DNA of 61,265 nt from the NCBI GenBank assembly GCA_947305795.1, contig CAMZEK010000009.1, forward strand, positions 1 to 61,265, read 5' to 3'. Shown here in pieces: positions 24,591 through 33,135 of this stretch. Position 1 is the first letter of the stretch; each line of letters starts with the position of its first letter. The translations under genes were made by a program, and so were the position numbers. The DNA comes from an uncultured Bacteroidales bacterium. Its GTDB lineage: Bacteria; Bacteroidota; Bacteroidia; Bacteroidales; F082. The notes under the pieces are model-generated. The model had not been told where the DNA came from and searched no databases. It saw nothing but the letters and a program-made list of their open reading frames with translations.

Positions 24591-25508
24591 ATGATTAACA
24601 GCCTGAAAATCGGGAACTTGACTTGGCGTCATCTCAACAACCCAACCGAGGAAGACTTCGAATTCCTCAAAGACCGGTTTCACTTCCACCCCCTAGACAT
24701 CGAAGACTGCAAATCCGTCAACCAACGCCCGAAAATCGACATTTACGACGATTATTACTTCCTTATCCTCCATTTTCCCAACTTCGACCGCCAGAACAAG
24801 TTCGTGAAAATCAAGGAGGTGAAGATTTTCTGGGGCAAAGACTATATCATTTCCATAGAGAAAAACCCTTGGGGTGTGTCACAACTCTTTGAGGAATACG
24901 AGGAGCGCATCAAGAACGAGGAAGAGATGAACTTCCGCAACTCCGACATCCTGCTCTATCGCATCCTCGAAAAGCTGATGACCGAGTCGGTGTATTTGCT
25001 CCGCAAGGTGGGCTTGGACGTTGAATTAATCAACCGCGAACTGCTGCAGGAAAAACAGGTCAAAATCATCGAGCGCATCAGCGTAACGCGCAAGAACCTC
25101 ATCCTCATCAACACCATCTTCAAGCCACAGCTGAGGCTCTTCCATCTCTTCGAGACGGGTAAGGTGCGCGGCTTTACCGACGATGTGGAGTACATGGAAG
25201 ACTACTGGGGCAACATCCTCGACTATCTACAAAAGGTGTGGGACATGACCGAGGACTACGAGGAATTGATCGAGGGTCTGTCGCAAACCTTCGACTCGAT
25301 GCAGACCAACAAAACCAACGAAACGATGAAAATCCTGACCCTCGTCTCGACCATCATCCTGCCTTTGACCTTCATCACGGGGCTTTACGGCATGAATGTG
25401 GGTTTACCTTTCCAAGATAAGGCTTGGGCCTTTTGGGGCATCATGGGATTCATGGCGATAGTGGCCACGGCATTTTATATCTATTTCAGGCATAAGAAAA
25501 TGATGTGA
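24591..25508 (+). CDS. corA: CorA-type magnesium/cobalt transporter
   Basis: A 305-residue pentameric divalent-cation channel. The cytoplasmic funnel is followed by two C-terminal membrane helices, with the signature YGMN at the end of the first (ITGLYGMNVGLPF). A basic RHKKMM tail follows. The N-terminal part (FHFHPLDIEDC, FLILHFP) fits the family. It is separated from gldD by 110 bases with a weak TATTTTCG promoter-like element. The stop is followed by a perfect 20-base palindrome. Confidence 0.93.
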   Translation: MINSLKIGNLTWRHLNNPTEEDFEFLKDRFHFHPLDIEDCKSVNQRPKIDIYDDYYFLILHFPNFDRQNKFVKIKEVKIFWGKDYIISIEKNPWGVSQLFEEYEERIKNEEEMNFRNSDILLYRILEKLMTESVYLLRKVGLDVELINRELLQEKQVKIIERISVTRKNLILINTIFKPQLRLFHLFETGKVRGFTDDVEYMEDYWGNILDYLQKVWDMTEDYEELIEGLSQTFDSMQTNKTNETMKILTLVSTIILPLTFITGLYGMNVGLPFQDKAWAFWGIMGFMAIVATAFYIYFRHKKMM

Positions 25509-25513
25509 TGTAT

Positions 25514-25533
25514 GTAGAGACGTACGTCTCTAC
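25514..25533. repeat. Perfect 20-base palindrome
   Basis: Self-complementary sequence with half-site GTAGAGACGT, between the convergent ends of corA and the nuclease gene. It has no U-tract. It could be a bidirectional terminator hairpin or a dispersed palindromic element. Confidence 0.75.
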
Positions 25534-25541
25534 GACATCCA

Positions 25542-26606
25542 TCATTTTACCAATAATTTCTCGTATTTCACCACAGCATCGCCCCGCATCAATTTCACAA
25601 TATAACAGCCTCGGGCAAAATCATCGGGCAACGTCAAAGTGAAATCGCCCACCGTCTTTCCAGTTGCCTTGAGAAGCACACGACCACACAAATCACAGAT
25701 GACTACGGCGTCAAAGGTTTGAAGATTTCCGCTCACATGAAGCGATTGGCCAGCCTCGATGGGGTTGGGGAAAAAATAAACCGGCTCGTCCAAATGATTA
25801 TCAACGACGTTCCAATTCGGATCCCAAATCATGCGGGCATATTCGGGGTGGTCGACGAAGGGGTTGCGGTTGTATTGGTAGTCGTCGTAAATGACGTTGT
25901 TGCGGTCGATTTCCTTCTGGCTGACAGGGTCTTGCTCGTTCCAGCGCATGAGCATCTGGATTGCCCACGGCAAGATCTCCGACTTGTTAGTCATGTCGCT
26001 GCTGCTCCAACTGCCGTCCTCGCTGTAGTAACGCACGCTCATGTACATAATGGCGCGGGCAAAGTCGCCCTTGTATTCGTCGATGGGTTCAAACACGATG
26101 CCCGAATAACCCGATGTCATGCAAGTGCCCAATTTCGAGCCGTTTTGTGAAGTCCATGAAGCCGAACGCACCTCGCCGAAGGGATAATTGCCACGCTTGT
26201 TGTTGACGTAGCCGTCCACGGGAAAGATGTGGTGCAAGTCGGTGCGCGCTGTACCGTCGTTATTGAACCAACTCTGCGGCCAGGAATGCTCGCGATTGTA
26301 GCAGTCGCCCTCGCTGCTGTAGTTGCCACATTGGTCTTGACCGAGGTAATAAGTATACGGCGGGTTGCCGTTTGGGCGGTCGGAATACATGTCCCACACC
26401 ACTCCGTTGCCTTTGTTGTCGGTACTCCAGAATGCGTTCCAAAGGTTGCTGTAGGAAACAGTGCTGTGTCCCTTGATAATGTTGTGCAGAGCTACTTTCA
26501 ACTGGTTGCCTGTCAAACCGTTGGCGGAATTGTAGTAATTGGCTGGTTGAGCCGAGACCATCAGCGCGAAAGACAAACCGATAAAGAGGAAAAGTATCTT
26601 TTTCAT
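25542..26606 (-). CDS. Secreted endonuclease I with T9SS sorting domain
   Basis: A 354-residue extracellular DNase. The signal peptide is MKKILFLFIGLSFALMVSAQ. The endonuclease I domain has NREHSWPQSWF and TDLHHIFPVDGYVNNKRGN, which hold the His-Asn metal site (beta-beta-alpha-Me fold). The last 80 residues are a type IX sorting domain (YFFPNPIEAGQSLHVSG, VVICDLCGRVLLK, GCYIVKLMRGD). It is therefore predicted to be exported by the T9SS and released or attached at the surface, for nutrient or phosphate recovery from DNA. AT-rich heptamer/octamer repeats fill the 5' spacer. Confidence 0.92.
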   Translation of the reverse strand: MKKILFLFIGLSFALMVSAQPANYYNSANGLTGNQLKVALHNIIKGHSTVSYSNLWNAFWSTDNKGNGVVWDMYSDRPNGNPPYTYYLGQDQCGNYSSEGDCYNREHSWPQSWFNNDGTARTDLHHIFPVDGYVNNKRGNYPFGEVRSASWTSQNGSKLGTCMTSGYSGIVFEPIDEYKGDFARAIMYMSVRYYSEDGSWSSSDMTNKSEILPWAIQMLMRWNEQDPVSQKEIDRNNVIYDDYQYNRNPFVDHPEYARMIWDPNWNVVDNHLDEPVYFFPNPIEAGQSLHVSGNLQTFDAVVICDLCGRVLLKATGKTVGDFTLTLPDDFARGCYIVKLMRGDAVVKYEKLLVK

Positions 26607-26638
26607 AGGGAATCTTTGAATTTTGAATCTTTTAATCT
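26607..26638 (-). repeat. AT-rich 7/8-base repeat, GATTYAAA type
   Basis: Read on the minus strand, units such as AAGATTA, AAAGATTC and AAAATTC follow one another. The array fills the spacer before the endonuclease I start. Confidence 0.5.
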
Positions 26639-27202
26639 TTAAATCAAATCAGTAAAGAGATACAATATCGCGATGACGGCCATAAACACCGCTGCCGAAA
26701 ACTCAATGAAACTCAGTTTTTTAATCATGCTTGGCGTAAATTCGACACGCACAGTGAAGAAGGCCCACAGAAAGCCCGCTACCACAACGGCCAGAATGAA
26801 CCACAAGCCAAAAGGCATAAAACAGAAGCCCATGAGTGACATGAGGAGGGTGTTCATCGCGGCGAGAACGGAGAGGCCGAAAATGTCCCAATCCGACTGA
26901 ACGGTGTAAAGCATCTTGCCCTTCAGTACTCGCATCGAATCGACGAACATCTTGACAGCCACCACGAGCATCATCACAAAGACCATGTACTCAGCCACAT
27001 AGTTAAAGAGATGCGCCATCAGCCGACCCAAATTGTAGCCGATGATGACCGCAACGCCCTGGGTAATACCGAACATCAACGGGATGAGTAACTTCTGCGC
27101 AGGCTTGTCGTCCGCCTTGATTAATCCCACCGAGCGTGTGACCACGGGAGAAGTCAGGCAGAGGATAAAGAGGATGCTGAGGATGATTGCGGAGGTAGTC
27201 AT
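26639..27202 (-). CDS. MntP-like six-helix membrane protein
   Basis: A 187-residue integral membrane protein with about six hydrophobic segments in two similar halves. The stretch KLLIPLMFGITQGVAVIIGYNLG resembles the second helix region of MntP manganese exporters, and the second half (LSVLAAMNTLLMSLMGFCFMP) sits where the second signature helix is expected. The two acidic signature motifs of MntP (DAFAVS and its repeat) are absent, replaced by TSPVVTRS and MNTLLMS. It may be a diverged transporter with another substrate; the assignment is by resemblance only. Confidence 0.55.
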   Translation of the reverse strand: MTTSAIILSILFILCLTSPVVTRSVGLIKADDKPAQKLLIPLMFGITQGVAVIIGYNLGRLMAHLFNYVAEYMVFVMMLVVAVKMFVDSMRVLKGKMLYTVQSDWDIFGLSVLAAMNTLLMSLMGFCFMPFGLWFILAVVVAGFLWAFFTVRVEFTPSMIKKLSFIEFSAAVFMAVIAILYLFTDLI

Positions 27203-27219
27203 AAATCACTCTTAATCAA

Positions 27220-27438
27220 TTATGCAAGTTGAGGAACTGCGAACCGAGAAGACTCCTCCTCCAATGAAGCATCAAGTATGACGTTTTCGTCCTCATATTC
27301 GGCCACCAATTCGCATAATAGATTCAACTCTAGATTTTTTGGGTCGTCTTCAGCAACGCCTTCTCCTGTAAGAGGGATGAGCTCATCAATACGGGCCAAT
27401 ATCGCTCGCAATTCCTTTTCTGTTTTTATCAATGCCAT
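27220..27438 (-). CDS. HigA-like antitoxin fragment lacking the HTH domain
   Basis: A 72-residue protein. KTEKELRAILARIDELI, then LELNLLCELVAEYEDEN, matches the N-terminal region of HigA-type antitoxins, which usually runs on into an XRE helix-turn-helix. Here the frame stops after SRFAVPQLA, so no DNA-binding domain is present. It starts 3 bases after the HigB reading frame. It may be a short neutralising antitoxin or the remnant of a full one. Confidence 0.7.
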   Translation of the reverse strand: MALIKTEKELRAILARIDELIPLTGEGVAEDDPKNLELNLLCELVAEYEDENVILDASLEEESSRFAVPQLA

Positions 27439-27441
27439 ATC

Positions 27442-27737
27442 TCAAATGTTTTTGATGTCCTTTATTCTGTCATATTCAGCATGTGTGCCAATGAAACGGC
27501 TGAGAACATTCTGCGGCGTGAACTTGATGACTACCACCACACGATAGTCGTTCCCCTTTATGTTGAACACATATCGCTGATTGCCCACACTATCTACCGA
27601 ATTGAATGTCCTTTTGATGTCGGCAAAGTTTTGCCATTGGGCCTCTTCTGTCTTTTTGACCCAACTAAGCAATGCAGCTTTGGCCTGGGGTTCTTCGTGT
27701 AGTAGTCCTTGATAAACGTTTTGGAAATGATTCTCAT
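27442..27737 (-). pseudogene. HigB-type toxin, frameshifted
   Basis: The C-terminal 76 codons encode the core of HigB, a RelE-superfamily mRNA interferase (WQNFADIKRTF, GNQRYVFNIKGNDYRVVVVI, FIGTHAEYDRI). The family N-terminus, MRIISKTFIKDYYTKNP, is found just upstream in a different frame, starting at 27737. The frames join if one base is added in the G4 run at 27687-27690 (C4 on the coding strand), giving about 98 residues, the normal HigB length. So the gene has lost one base, or the read has an error there. A TAATTTTG element lies at 27762-27769. Confidence 0.8.
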
Positions 27738-27761
27738 TACATCATTTTTTGCTGTATGCCG

Positions 27762-27769
27762 CAAAATTA
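27762..27769 (-). promoter_or_regulatory. Putative -7 element for higBA
   Basis: TAATTTTG on the minus strand, 24 bases upstream of the ATG at 27737. It supports that ATG as the original toxin start. Confidence 0.55.
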
Positions 27770-27796
27770 CACAATTTTTCCAAAGCAACCTATTTT

Positions 27797-27844
27797 CCCA
27801 AAAACAAAATTCGGGGACACCTTAATTAAAAGGCATCCCCGAAA
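27797..27844 (-). terminator. Terminator downstream of tnaA
   Basis: Stem TTCGGGGA (27810-27817) with TCCCCGAA (27836-27843) and an inner CCTT/AAGG stem, followed on the minus strand by a U-rich run. It lies about 115 bases beyond the tnaA stop; no gene was recognised in that 3' stretch. Confidence 0.75.
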
Positions 27845-27958
27845 GGTTCTTGATTTGGATCATTTCATTCCTCGCACCAACACGAAGCGGGTGATGGAGC
27901 AAAGCCCCGAAGAGGCGACCCTATCACACCCCGATATGCATTGTCGGGCTCGTAATGA

Positions 27959-29335
27959 TCAGCCCAGTCTCTTGAACTGGCAAGTGAAGTGGCGCATCAA
28001 CTCAGCTTCCCAAGTGATTTCGAGACCGCGCTTGATGGTGTCGCGGCGGTCATACACGTTCTTCAAGGCCGCAGCAATCACGTCCATGTGGTTGTTGGTG
28101 TACACACGGCGCGGGATACAGAGGCGCACGAAGTCGTTGCCACCGAAGCGGTTCTCGCGCGTGACCGGATCGCGGTCGGCGAGGACATAGCCGATTTCGC
28201 AGGCGCGGATGCCGGCTTCGAGATATAGCTCGCAGGTCAGCGTTTGGGCAGGGAACTCTTCCTTCGGGATGTTGGTCAACACCTTGTCGGCATCGACGAA
28301 GATGGCGTGGCCACCGGCGGGACGCTGGTAAGGAATGCCATACTCATCAAGCTTGGCGGCCAAATAATGCACTTGCTTGATGCGGGTTTCAACCATCTCA
28401 AATTCGATGTTTTCCTTCAAACCAACGGCCAAGGCATCCATGTCGCGACCGTTCATGCCGCCATAGGTGAGGAAGCCCTCGAAGGGGATGCAGAACAGCT
28501 TGGCACCTTCGTACCAGTCTTTCTTGTTGGTAGCGATGAAGCCGCCCATGTTGACGAGAGCATCCTTTTTGGCACTCATCGTCATGGCATCGGCGTAGGA
28601 GTACATCTCCTTAGCAATCTCGCGCAAGGTCTTGTTCTCATAGCCCTTTTCACGGGTCTTGATGAAGTAGCAGTTCTCGATGAAGCGGGCACTGTCGACA
28701 ACGACTGGCACGCCGTACTTGTGGCAGAGTTCGCAGGTCTCGCGGACATTCTGCATGCTTACGGGCTGACCGCCGACGGTGTTGTTCGTCACGGTGAGGA
28801 CCATGAAAGGCACGTTGCCTTTGTTCTCTTTCAGCACCTTCTCAAGCTTCTCAAGGCTGACGTTGCCCTTGAAAGGCACCTCAAGCTGGGTGTCGTAAGC
28901 CTCGGGGACGGTGACGTCAATGGCGAAGGCCTTGCGGCTCTCGATATGTCCCTTGGTGGTGTCGAAGTGGGCGTTGCCAGGGATGACCATGCCAGGTTTT
29001 ACCAAATAGCTGAACAGCACATTCTCGGCAGCACGGCCTTGGTGCGTCGGGATGACGTACTCAAAACCAGTCAGTTCAGTGATGGTATTCTTCATGTGGT
29101 AGAATGAACGGGCGCCGCCGTAGCTCTCGTCGCCCATCATCATCGCGCTCCATTGGCGGTCGCTCATGGCACCGGTGCCAGAGTCGGTGAGCAGGTCGAT
29201 ATAGACATAGTCTGACTTCAGCATGAAGATGTTGTTGTGGGCCTCTTCAAGCCACTTTTCGCGTTGTTCGCGGGTGGATTTCTTAATGGGTTCGACCATC
29301 TTGATTTTCCACGCTTCTGCAAATGGTAATTCCAT
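27959..29335 (-). CDS. tnaA: Tryptophanase
   Basis: A 458-residue PLP-dependent beta-eliminating lyase that cleaves tryptophan to indole, pyruvate and ammonia. The PLP lysine is in MSAKKDAL (residue 256 or 257). Residues that separate tryptophanase from tyrosine phenol-lyase favour tryptophanase: Asp125 in HFDTTKGH (Thr in the phenol-lyase), Ile in AGIRACEIG (Arg in the phenol-lyase) and His in MRHFTCQF (Phe there). LLTDSGTGAMSD and PTHQGRAAEN are shared family blocks. No tnaC-like leader peptide was seen in the 300-base upstream region. Confidence 0.92.
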   Translation of the reverse strand: MELPFAEAWKIKMVEPIKKSTREQREKWLEEAHNNIFMLKSDYVYIDLLTDSGTGAMSDRQWSAMMMGDESYGGARSFYHMKNTITELTGFEYVIPTHQGRAAENVLFSYLVKPGMVIPGNAHFDTTKGHIESRKAFAIDVTVPEAYDTQLEVPFKGNVSLEKLEKVLKENKGNVPFMVLTVTNNTVGGQPVSMQNVRETCELCHKYGVPVVVDSARFIENCYFIKTREKGYENKTLREIAKEMYSYADAMTMSAKKDALVNMGGFIATNKKDWYEGAKLFCIPFEGFLTYGGMNGRDMDALAVGLKENIEFEMVETRIKQVHYLAAKLDEYGIPYQRPAGGHAIFVDADKVLTNIPKEEFPAQTLTCELYLEAGIRACEIGYVLADRDPVTRENRFGGNDFVRLCIPRRVYTNNHMDVIAAALKNVYDRRDTIKRGLEITWEAELMRHFTCQFKRLG

Positions 29336-29644
29336 GATATTAGTGTTTAGTTGTTAAGTTATTAAGTTGTTTGGTTGGAAGATTTTTTGAATGCAAACCT
29401 TTGACATGTTCTGTGTCAGTGTGAAGAACGAAACACTCCAAACGGTTTATCTAAGAGCTTGTCAAAAACGGTCACGCTCCTTCACGTTCAAATAAATCGC
29501 TTTGCCAATAAGCTTAGGCATAGTAATACATTCAAAAAACGCTCAAAATTACGGTTTTTTTTGGAAATGCAAGGGGTAAAGTGGGATTTTTCCTTATTTT
29601 TGGACTTTCAAATCAAGAAAAACAATCCAAAATTCGATTTTATC
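29336..29644. other. Intergenic region between tnaA and the C69 gene
   Basis: 309 bases between divergent genes. Next to tnaA is a short octamer array (units like AACTTAAY on the minus strand, about 29340-29370). Near the C69 gene is TATTTTTG (29595-29602). The C69 frame stays open back to 29459, but that extension precedes a clear signal peptide and is judged non-coding. No leader peptide or riboswitch was recognised. Confidence 0.6.
29595..29602 (+). promoter_or_regulatory. Putative -7 element for the C69 peptidase
   Basis: TATTTTTG, 42 bases upstream of the ATG at 29645. Confidence 0.55.
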
Positions 29645-31249
29645 ATGCTTAAACTCAAATCATTACTCTTAGCAAGCCTGCTGCTTGTAGGCCTCAATGC
29701 CATGGCGCAGGAAGAACAGGAAATGCTCGTCGGCGCCAACTGCACGAGCATCATGGTGGGCAAAAAAGCCTCCACCGACGGCTCCGTCATCACTTCGCAC
29801 ACCTGCGATGGGCGCTACCGCACTTGGATGCGTTGGGAACCCGCCGCCGACCACGAAAAAGGCGAGATGTACAAGGTCTACAAAGGCACCATGCACACCG
29901 AAGACCCCTTCGACAACCGCAACGTGGAACTCGCCGGCGAAATCCCGCAGGTGGAACACACTTATTCGTACCTCAACACGGCCTATCCCTGCCTCAACGA
30001 GAAGCAACTGGCCATCGGAGAGACGACTTTCTCAGGCCCTGACACTTTGGTCAACAAAGACGGCATGTTCATGATCGAAGAGCTGGAACGTGTGGCCTTG
30101 ATGCGCTGCGACAATGCTCGCGACGCCATCAAGCTCATCGGCAAACTCGTGAAGGAATACGGCTACTGCGACGGCGGCGAGTGCATCACTATCGCCGACA
30201 AGAACGAGGTGTGGCAAATGGAAATCCTCGGCGAAGGCCCCGACAAAATCGGCGGCGTGTGGGCGGCCAAGCGCATCCCCGACGACGAGGTGGGCGTTTC
30301 GGCCAATATCGCACGTATCGGCAAACTGGAGCGCAAGAGCAAGGATTTCTATTGCTCCGACAACTGCGAGGCCGTGGCCAAGAAATATGGCCTCTGGGAT
30401 GGCGAGGGCGACTTCATCTTCTGGAAGGCCTTCCGTGCCGAATATGGTGGCGGCAAGAACTACAGCGACCGTGAGTTCTTCATCCTCAGCCAGTTGGCTC
30501 CTTCACTGAACCTCAACCGCGACATGCCCGAACTGCCTTTCTCAGTAAAACCCGACGAGAACGTCGACGTGCGCAAGGTGATGGAACTCTTCCGCAGCAC
30601 CTACGAAGGCACCGACATGGACATGACGCGCAATGTGAAGATGGTCAGCAAGAAACGCCAAGACGACGGCACCGTAGTCGAAGACACCATCATCAGCCCT
30701 GTGGCCAACCCGTGGATGAACGGCACCATGCAGAACACGCTGAACTATCTTGCCCCCGGCACCGTGAACTTCCAACGCACTGTGGCCGTAGCCTGGAGCA
30801 GCTACCACCACATCATCCAATGCCGCAGTTGGGTGCCCGACGAAATCGGCGCCATCTGCTGGATGGCTTGCGACAACCCGGGCCAAAGTCCGCGTATCCC
30901 GATTTTCTCCGGCTCCACTACCGTCCCCGACGGTTTCGACAAGTGCGGCCAGCTTCGTTATCGCGACGAGGCCTGGATTTGGCACTATCGCAAGGCCAAC
31001 AAATTAGCCACCGTGCAATGGGGCCGCTGCAAGAAGACCCTGATGGACAACGCCAACCGTTTCGAGCAGAAGGCTTTCGACGAAATCCCTGCCATTGAGA
31101 ATAAGGCTAAGGCATTGATTGCCGACGACAAGACCAAGGAAGCCACCGAACTCCTCAACCAATACACCTCCGACTTCGCTGCCTCCACACGCCAAGCTTG
31201 GAAGGAGATGGAAAACAAGTTCTGGTACTGGTTCGGGACGGGATTCTGA
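29645..31249 (+). CDS. Secreted C69-family dipeptidase
   Basis: A 534-residue Ntn hydrolase of peptidase family C69 (PepD/dipeptidase A type). A signal peptide (MLKLKSLLLASLLLVGLNA) and short propeptide precede the likely nucleophile Cys in GANCTSIMVGKKASTDGS, the expected site of autocleavage. Other family blocks are YGYCDGGECITIADKNEVWQ, ARIGKL and ICWMACDNPGQS. The ATG at 29645 was chosen because it opens the signal peptide. It should be periplasmic or extracellular and cleave dipeptides. It diverges from tryptophanase, so peptide hydrolysis next to tryptophan catabolism is suggestive only. Confidence 0.9.
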   Translation: MLKLKSLLLASLLLVGLNAMAQEEQEMLVGANCTSIMVGKKASTDGSVITSHTCDGRYRTWMRWEPAADHEKGEMYKVYKGTMHTEDPFDNRNVELAGEIPQVEHTYSYLNTAYPCLNEKQLAIGETTFSGPDTLVNKDGMFMIEELERVALMRCDNARDAIKLIGKLVKEYGYCDGGECITIADKNEVWQMEILGEGPDKIGGVWAAKRIPDDEVGVSANIARIGKLERKSKDFYCSDNCEAVAKKYGLWDGEGDFIFWKAFRAEYGGGKNYSDREFFILSQLAPSLNLNRDMPELPFSVKPDENVDVRKVMELFRSTYEGTDMDMTRNVKMVSKKRQDDGTVVEDTIISPVANPWMNGTMQNTLNYLAPGTVNFQRTVAVAWSSYHHIIQCRSWVPDEIGAICWMACDNPGQSPRIPIFSGSTTVPDGFDKCGQLRYRDEAWIWHYRKANKLATVQWGRCKKTLMDNANRFEQKAFDEIPAIENKAKALIADDKTKEATELLNQYTSDFAASTRQAWKEMENKFWYWFGTGF

Positions 31250-31268
31250 AATAGTTCGGCCTAATATG

Positions 31269-31309
31269 AAAACGGGGTGCGCTAAATATTTGACGCACCC
31301 CGTTTTTTG
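31269..31309. terminator. Bidirectional terminator
   Basis: Arms AAAACGGGGTGCG and CGCACCCCGTTTT around a 12-base loop, with A and T runs on both sides. It serves the convergent C69 and BACON genes. Confidence 0.9.
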
Positions 31310-31324
31310 TTCAAGATCAAAGGT

Positions 31325-33004
31325 TTAGTTTCTTTGTGAAATGGTAATGGTAATTTGTGTGTCGTAGTCGCCTAAGAGTAGTACCTCAGTAGTTCTGTCG
31401 TGGGTGCTTAACATGGGATCGATGGTGAAGACTACCTGACCATTGCCTGACCCGCTAGAAGGCGAATAATGCACCCAATTTGCTCCTTTGTCAAGACGCC
31501 AATTCAAGGTTGAGGTGATATTAATCGTGTATTGTCCTCCCAATGCAGTTGCGTTGATGGCATTAATGTCCGTTTCAAGGATGATCGGTTTGGCTTCTTG
31601 AACGACAATTGTCTTGTCCATAATCTGATCGTTATAAATCGCTCTCACCTCGGTGGTTCTTGGTGTAGGGGAATTATTGATATCAACGATGATATTTTGG
31701 ATACCATTTCCATTGCCCGAATTGGTCACCATATAAATCCAGGAGGCAGGAGTCTCAATTACCCAAGATACATTAGCAGTAACATTTAGTGTCTCAACGC
31801 TTCCTGTATAAGCAGTATACAATGTGTCGGGCGAAAGCGATATCGCTGGAGGCTCATCGCCAGCTTCTTGGGTCACGGTGACGTTGCGCCTCAAATTGCC
31901 GGAAGAAATCCAAAACTCAAACGAACGGGGTTCCGTGATGATATTCGGTGCCACGGTTAACACAACGGTAGTATTGCCTGTTCCACTCGAAGCAGACAAT
32001 GAAACCCATTCTGATTGCAAATCGGCATTCCAATCAACGTCGCAGCTAATGGTGATTTCCGCTGTGCCGCCATCCTTTTCAAATGAGAACTCCTGAGGAT
32101 CAACTGTTAGGAAATGCGGATCGGGGGCAGCGTCTTGACGTACCCAAACAAAGAGCGATTCGATTGAACCGTTGGGAACTAAACAATCAAACCGAATACG
32201 CTCCTCACGGCTTACATACTCAATGTTTTCGGCCACATTGACCGTGACCTCGGCGTTCCCATCGCCTAAGGCGGGTTCAAATGTAATCCAGTCGGCTTCG
32301 GTGGTGGCTGTCCAAGAGATAGTACTAGTCACAGATATAGCCCCAGTACCGCCAGGGTATGTCATTTCGATGTCCATCGGATCAATGCTGAACACATAGC
32401 CCGATTCGTTGGACTGTTTCACCGTCACTTGTGCTTCAAGGCCGTCAGCGGCAAAAACCAATGTGGCTTGACGTTCCTCAGAGTCGCTGTCAAATAAGGC
32501 GACTGTCAGTTCAATACGGCTGTCGTTGGAGCCTTCGGTAGCCGAAGCTGCAAGCCAATTTGGCAAACCAGTCAGCGACCATTCCAAGTTAGATTCCACG
32601 TTGATTTCAAAAGTGCCGCCCCAACGGATGCATGAAATATGGTCAGGTGTTACACGGAGATATCCAGATTCTGAAGACATGGCTTCTTGTTTCACCGTCA
32701 ATGAGGCCGAATTGTCCTTGGACGACACTCTGATTTCGCTTGAACGTGCCTCTGTACCATTGTTGGTAGAGGCTGTGAGCGTCAACGTGGCATCTCCAGT
32801 GCCTGATGTGCCCGAAATGGAAATCCAATTGGGATAAGTGCCTATCGTCCAATCTCCATTGGAAATCACAGAGATTTCGACGGAACCGCCTTCAGGAGCG
32901 ATTTCAACCGTATTGGTAGAAAACGAAACTTCCACTTTCTTTCCACAACTGGCCACAAGCAGCAGTAGGCTGACCAGTGCAAACATTATGTTCAGTTTTT
33001 TCAT
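31325..33004 (-). CDS. Lipoprotein with six BACON domains
   Basis: A 559-residue surface-type lipoprotein (signal ending in LLVASC). After a short linker the whole protein is made of six tandem BACON (Bacteroidetes-Associated Carbohydrate-binding Often N-terminal) immunoglobulin-like repeats of about 90 residues. Each has a GG-x-x-x-I strand, a central W (GDWTI, LEWSL, ISWTA, VDWNA, VSWVI, LNWRL), a W at the next strand (PNWIS, PNWLA, ADWIT, SEWVS, ASWIY, ANWVH) and a closing VxQ motif. No enzymatic domain is attached. It may bind glycan or mucin, or act as a spacer; binding is inferred from the family name only. Confidence 0.9.
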   Translation of the reverse strand: MKKLNIMFALVSLLLLVASCGKKVEVSFSTNTVEIAPEGGSVEISVISNGDWTIGTYPNWISISGTSGTGDATLTLTASTNNGTEARSSEIRVSSKDNSASLTVKQEAMSSESGYLRVTPDHISCIRWGGTFEINVESNLEWSLTGLPNWLAASATEGSNDSRIELTVALFDSDSEERQATLVFAADGLEAQVTVKQSNESGYVFSIDPMDIEMTYPGGTGAISVTSTISWTATTEADWITFEPALGDGNAEVTVNVAENIEYVSREERIRFDCLVPNGSIESLFVWVRQDAAPDPHFLTVDPQEFSFEKDGGTAEITISCDVDWNADLQSEWVSLSASSGTGNTTVVLTVAPNIITEPRSFEFWISSGNLRRNVTVTQEAGDEPPAISLSPDTLYTAYTGSVETLNVTANVSWVIETPASWIYMVTNSGNGNGIQNIIVDINNSPTPRTTEVRAIYNDQIMDKTIVVQEAKPIILETDINAINATALGGQYTINITSTLNWRLDKGANWVHYSPSSGSGNGQVVFTIDPMLSTHDRTTEVLLLGDYDTQITITISQRN

Positions 33005-33082
33005 ATTTGATAGATTTAGATTTTCAGAATCAAAGGTTTACCAAAGCATAACGGCTGGACACACTCTTTATTATACGAACAT

Positions 33083-33113
33083 GAAAAAAGGTGCGCCGTT
33101 TTTGACGCACCTC
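33083..33113 (-). terminator. Intrinsic terminator after ppiD
   Basis: Stem AGGTGCG/CGCACCT, followed on the minus strand by six U. Confidence 0.85.
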
Positions 33114-33135
33114 TCTTCATTAGGTTTTTTGCGAA

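Noticed and set aside
27845..27958. Possible small gene in the tnaA 3' region
   Set aside because: Open frames exist in several phases but none has a start context or recognisable family; treated as untranslated sequence.
27959..29335. Tyrosine phenol-lyase instead of tryptophanase
   Set aside because: The residues that define phenol-lyase (Thr before TT, Arg in MERG, Phe in RFFTA) are Asp, Ile and His here, as in tryptophanase.
29459..29644. N-terminal extension of the C69 peptidase or a tnaC-like leader
   Set aside because: The extension lacks a signal or family match and precedes a clear signal peptide; no short Trp-containing leader peptide was found upstream of tnaA.
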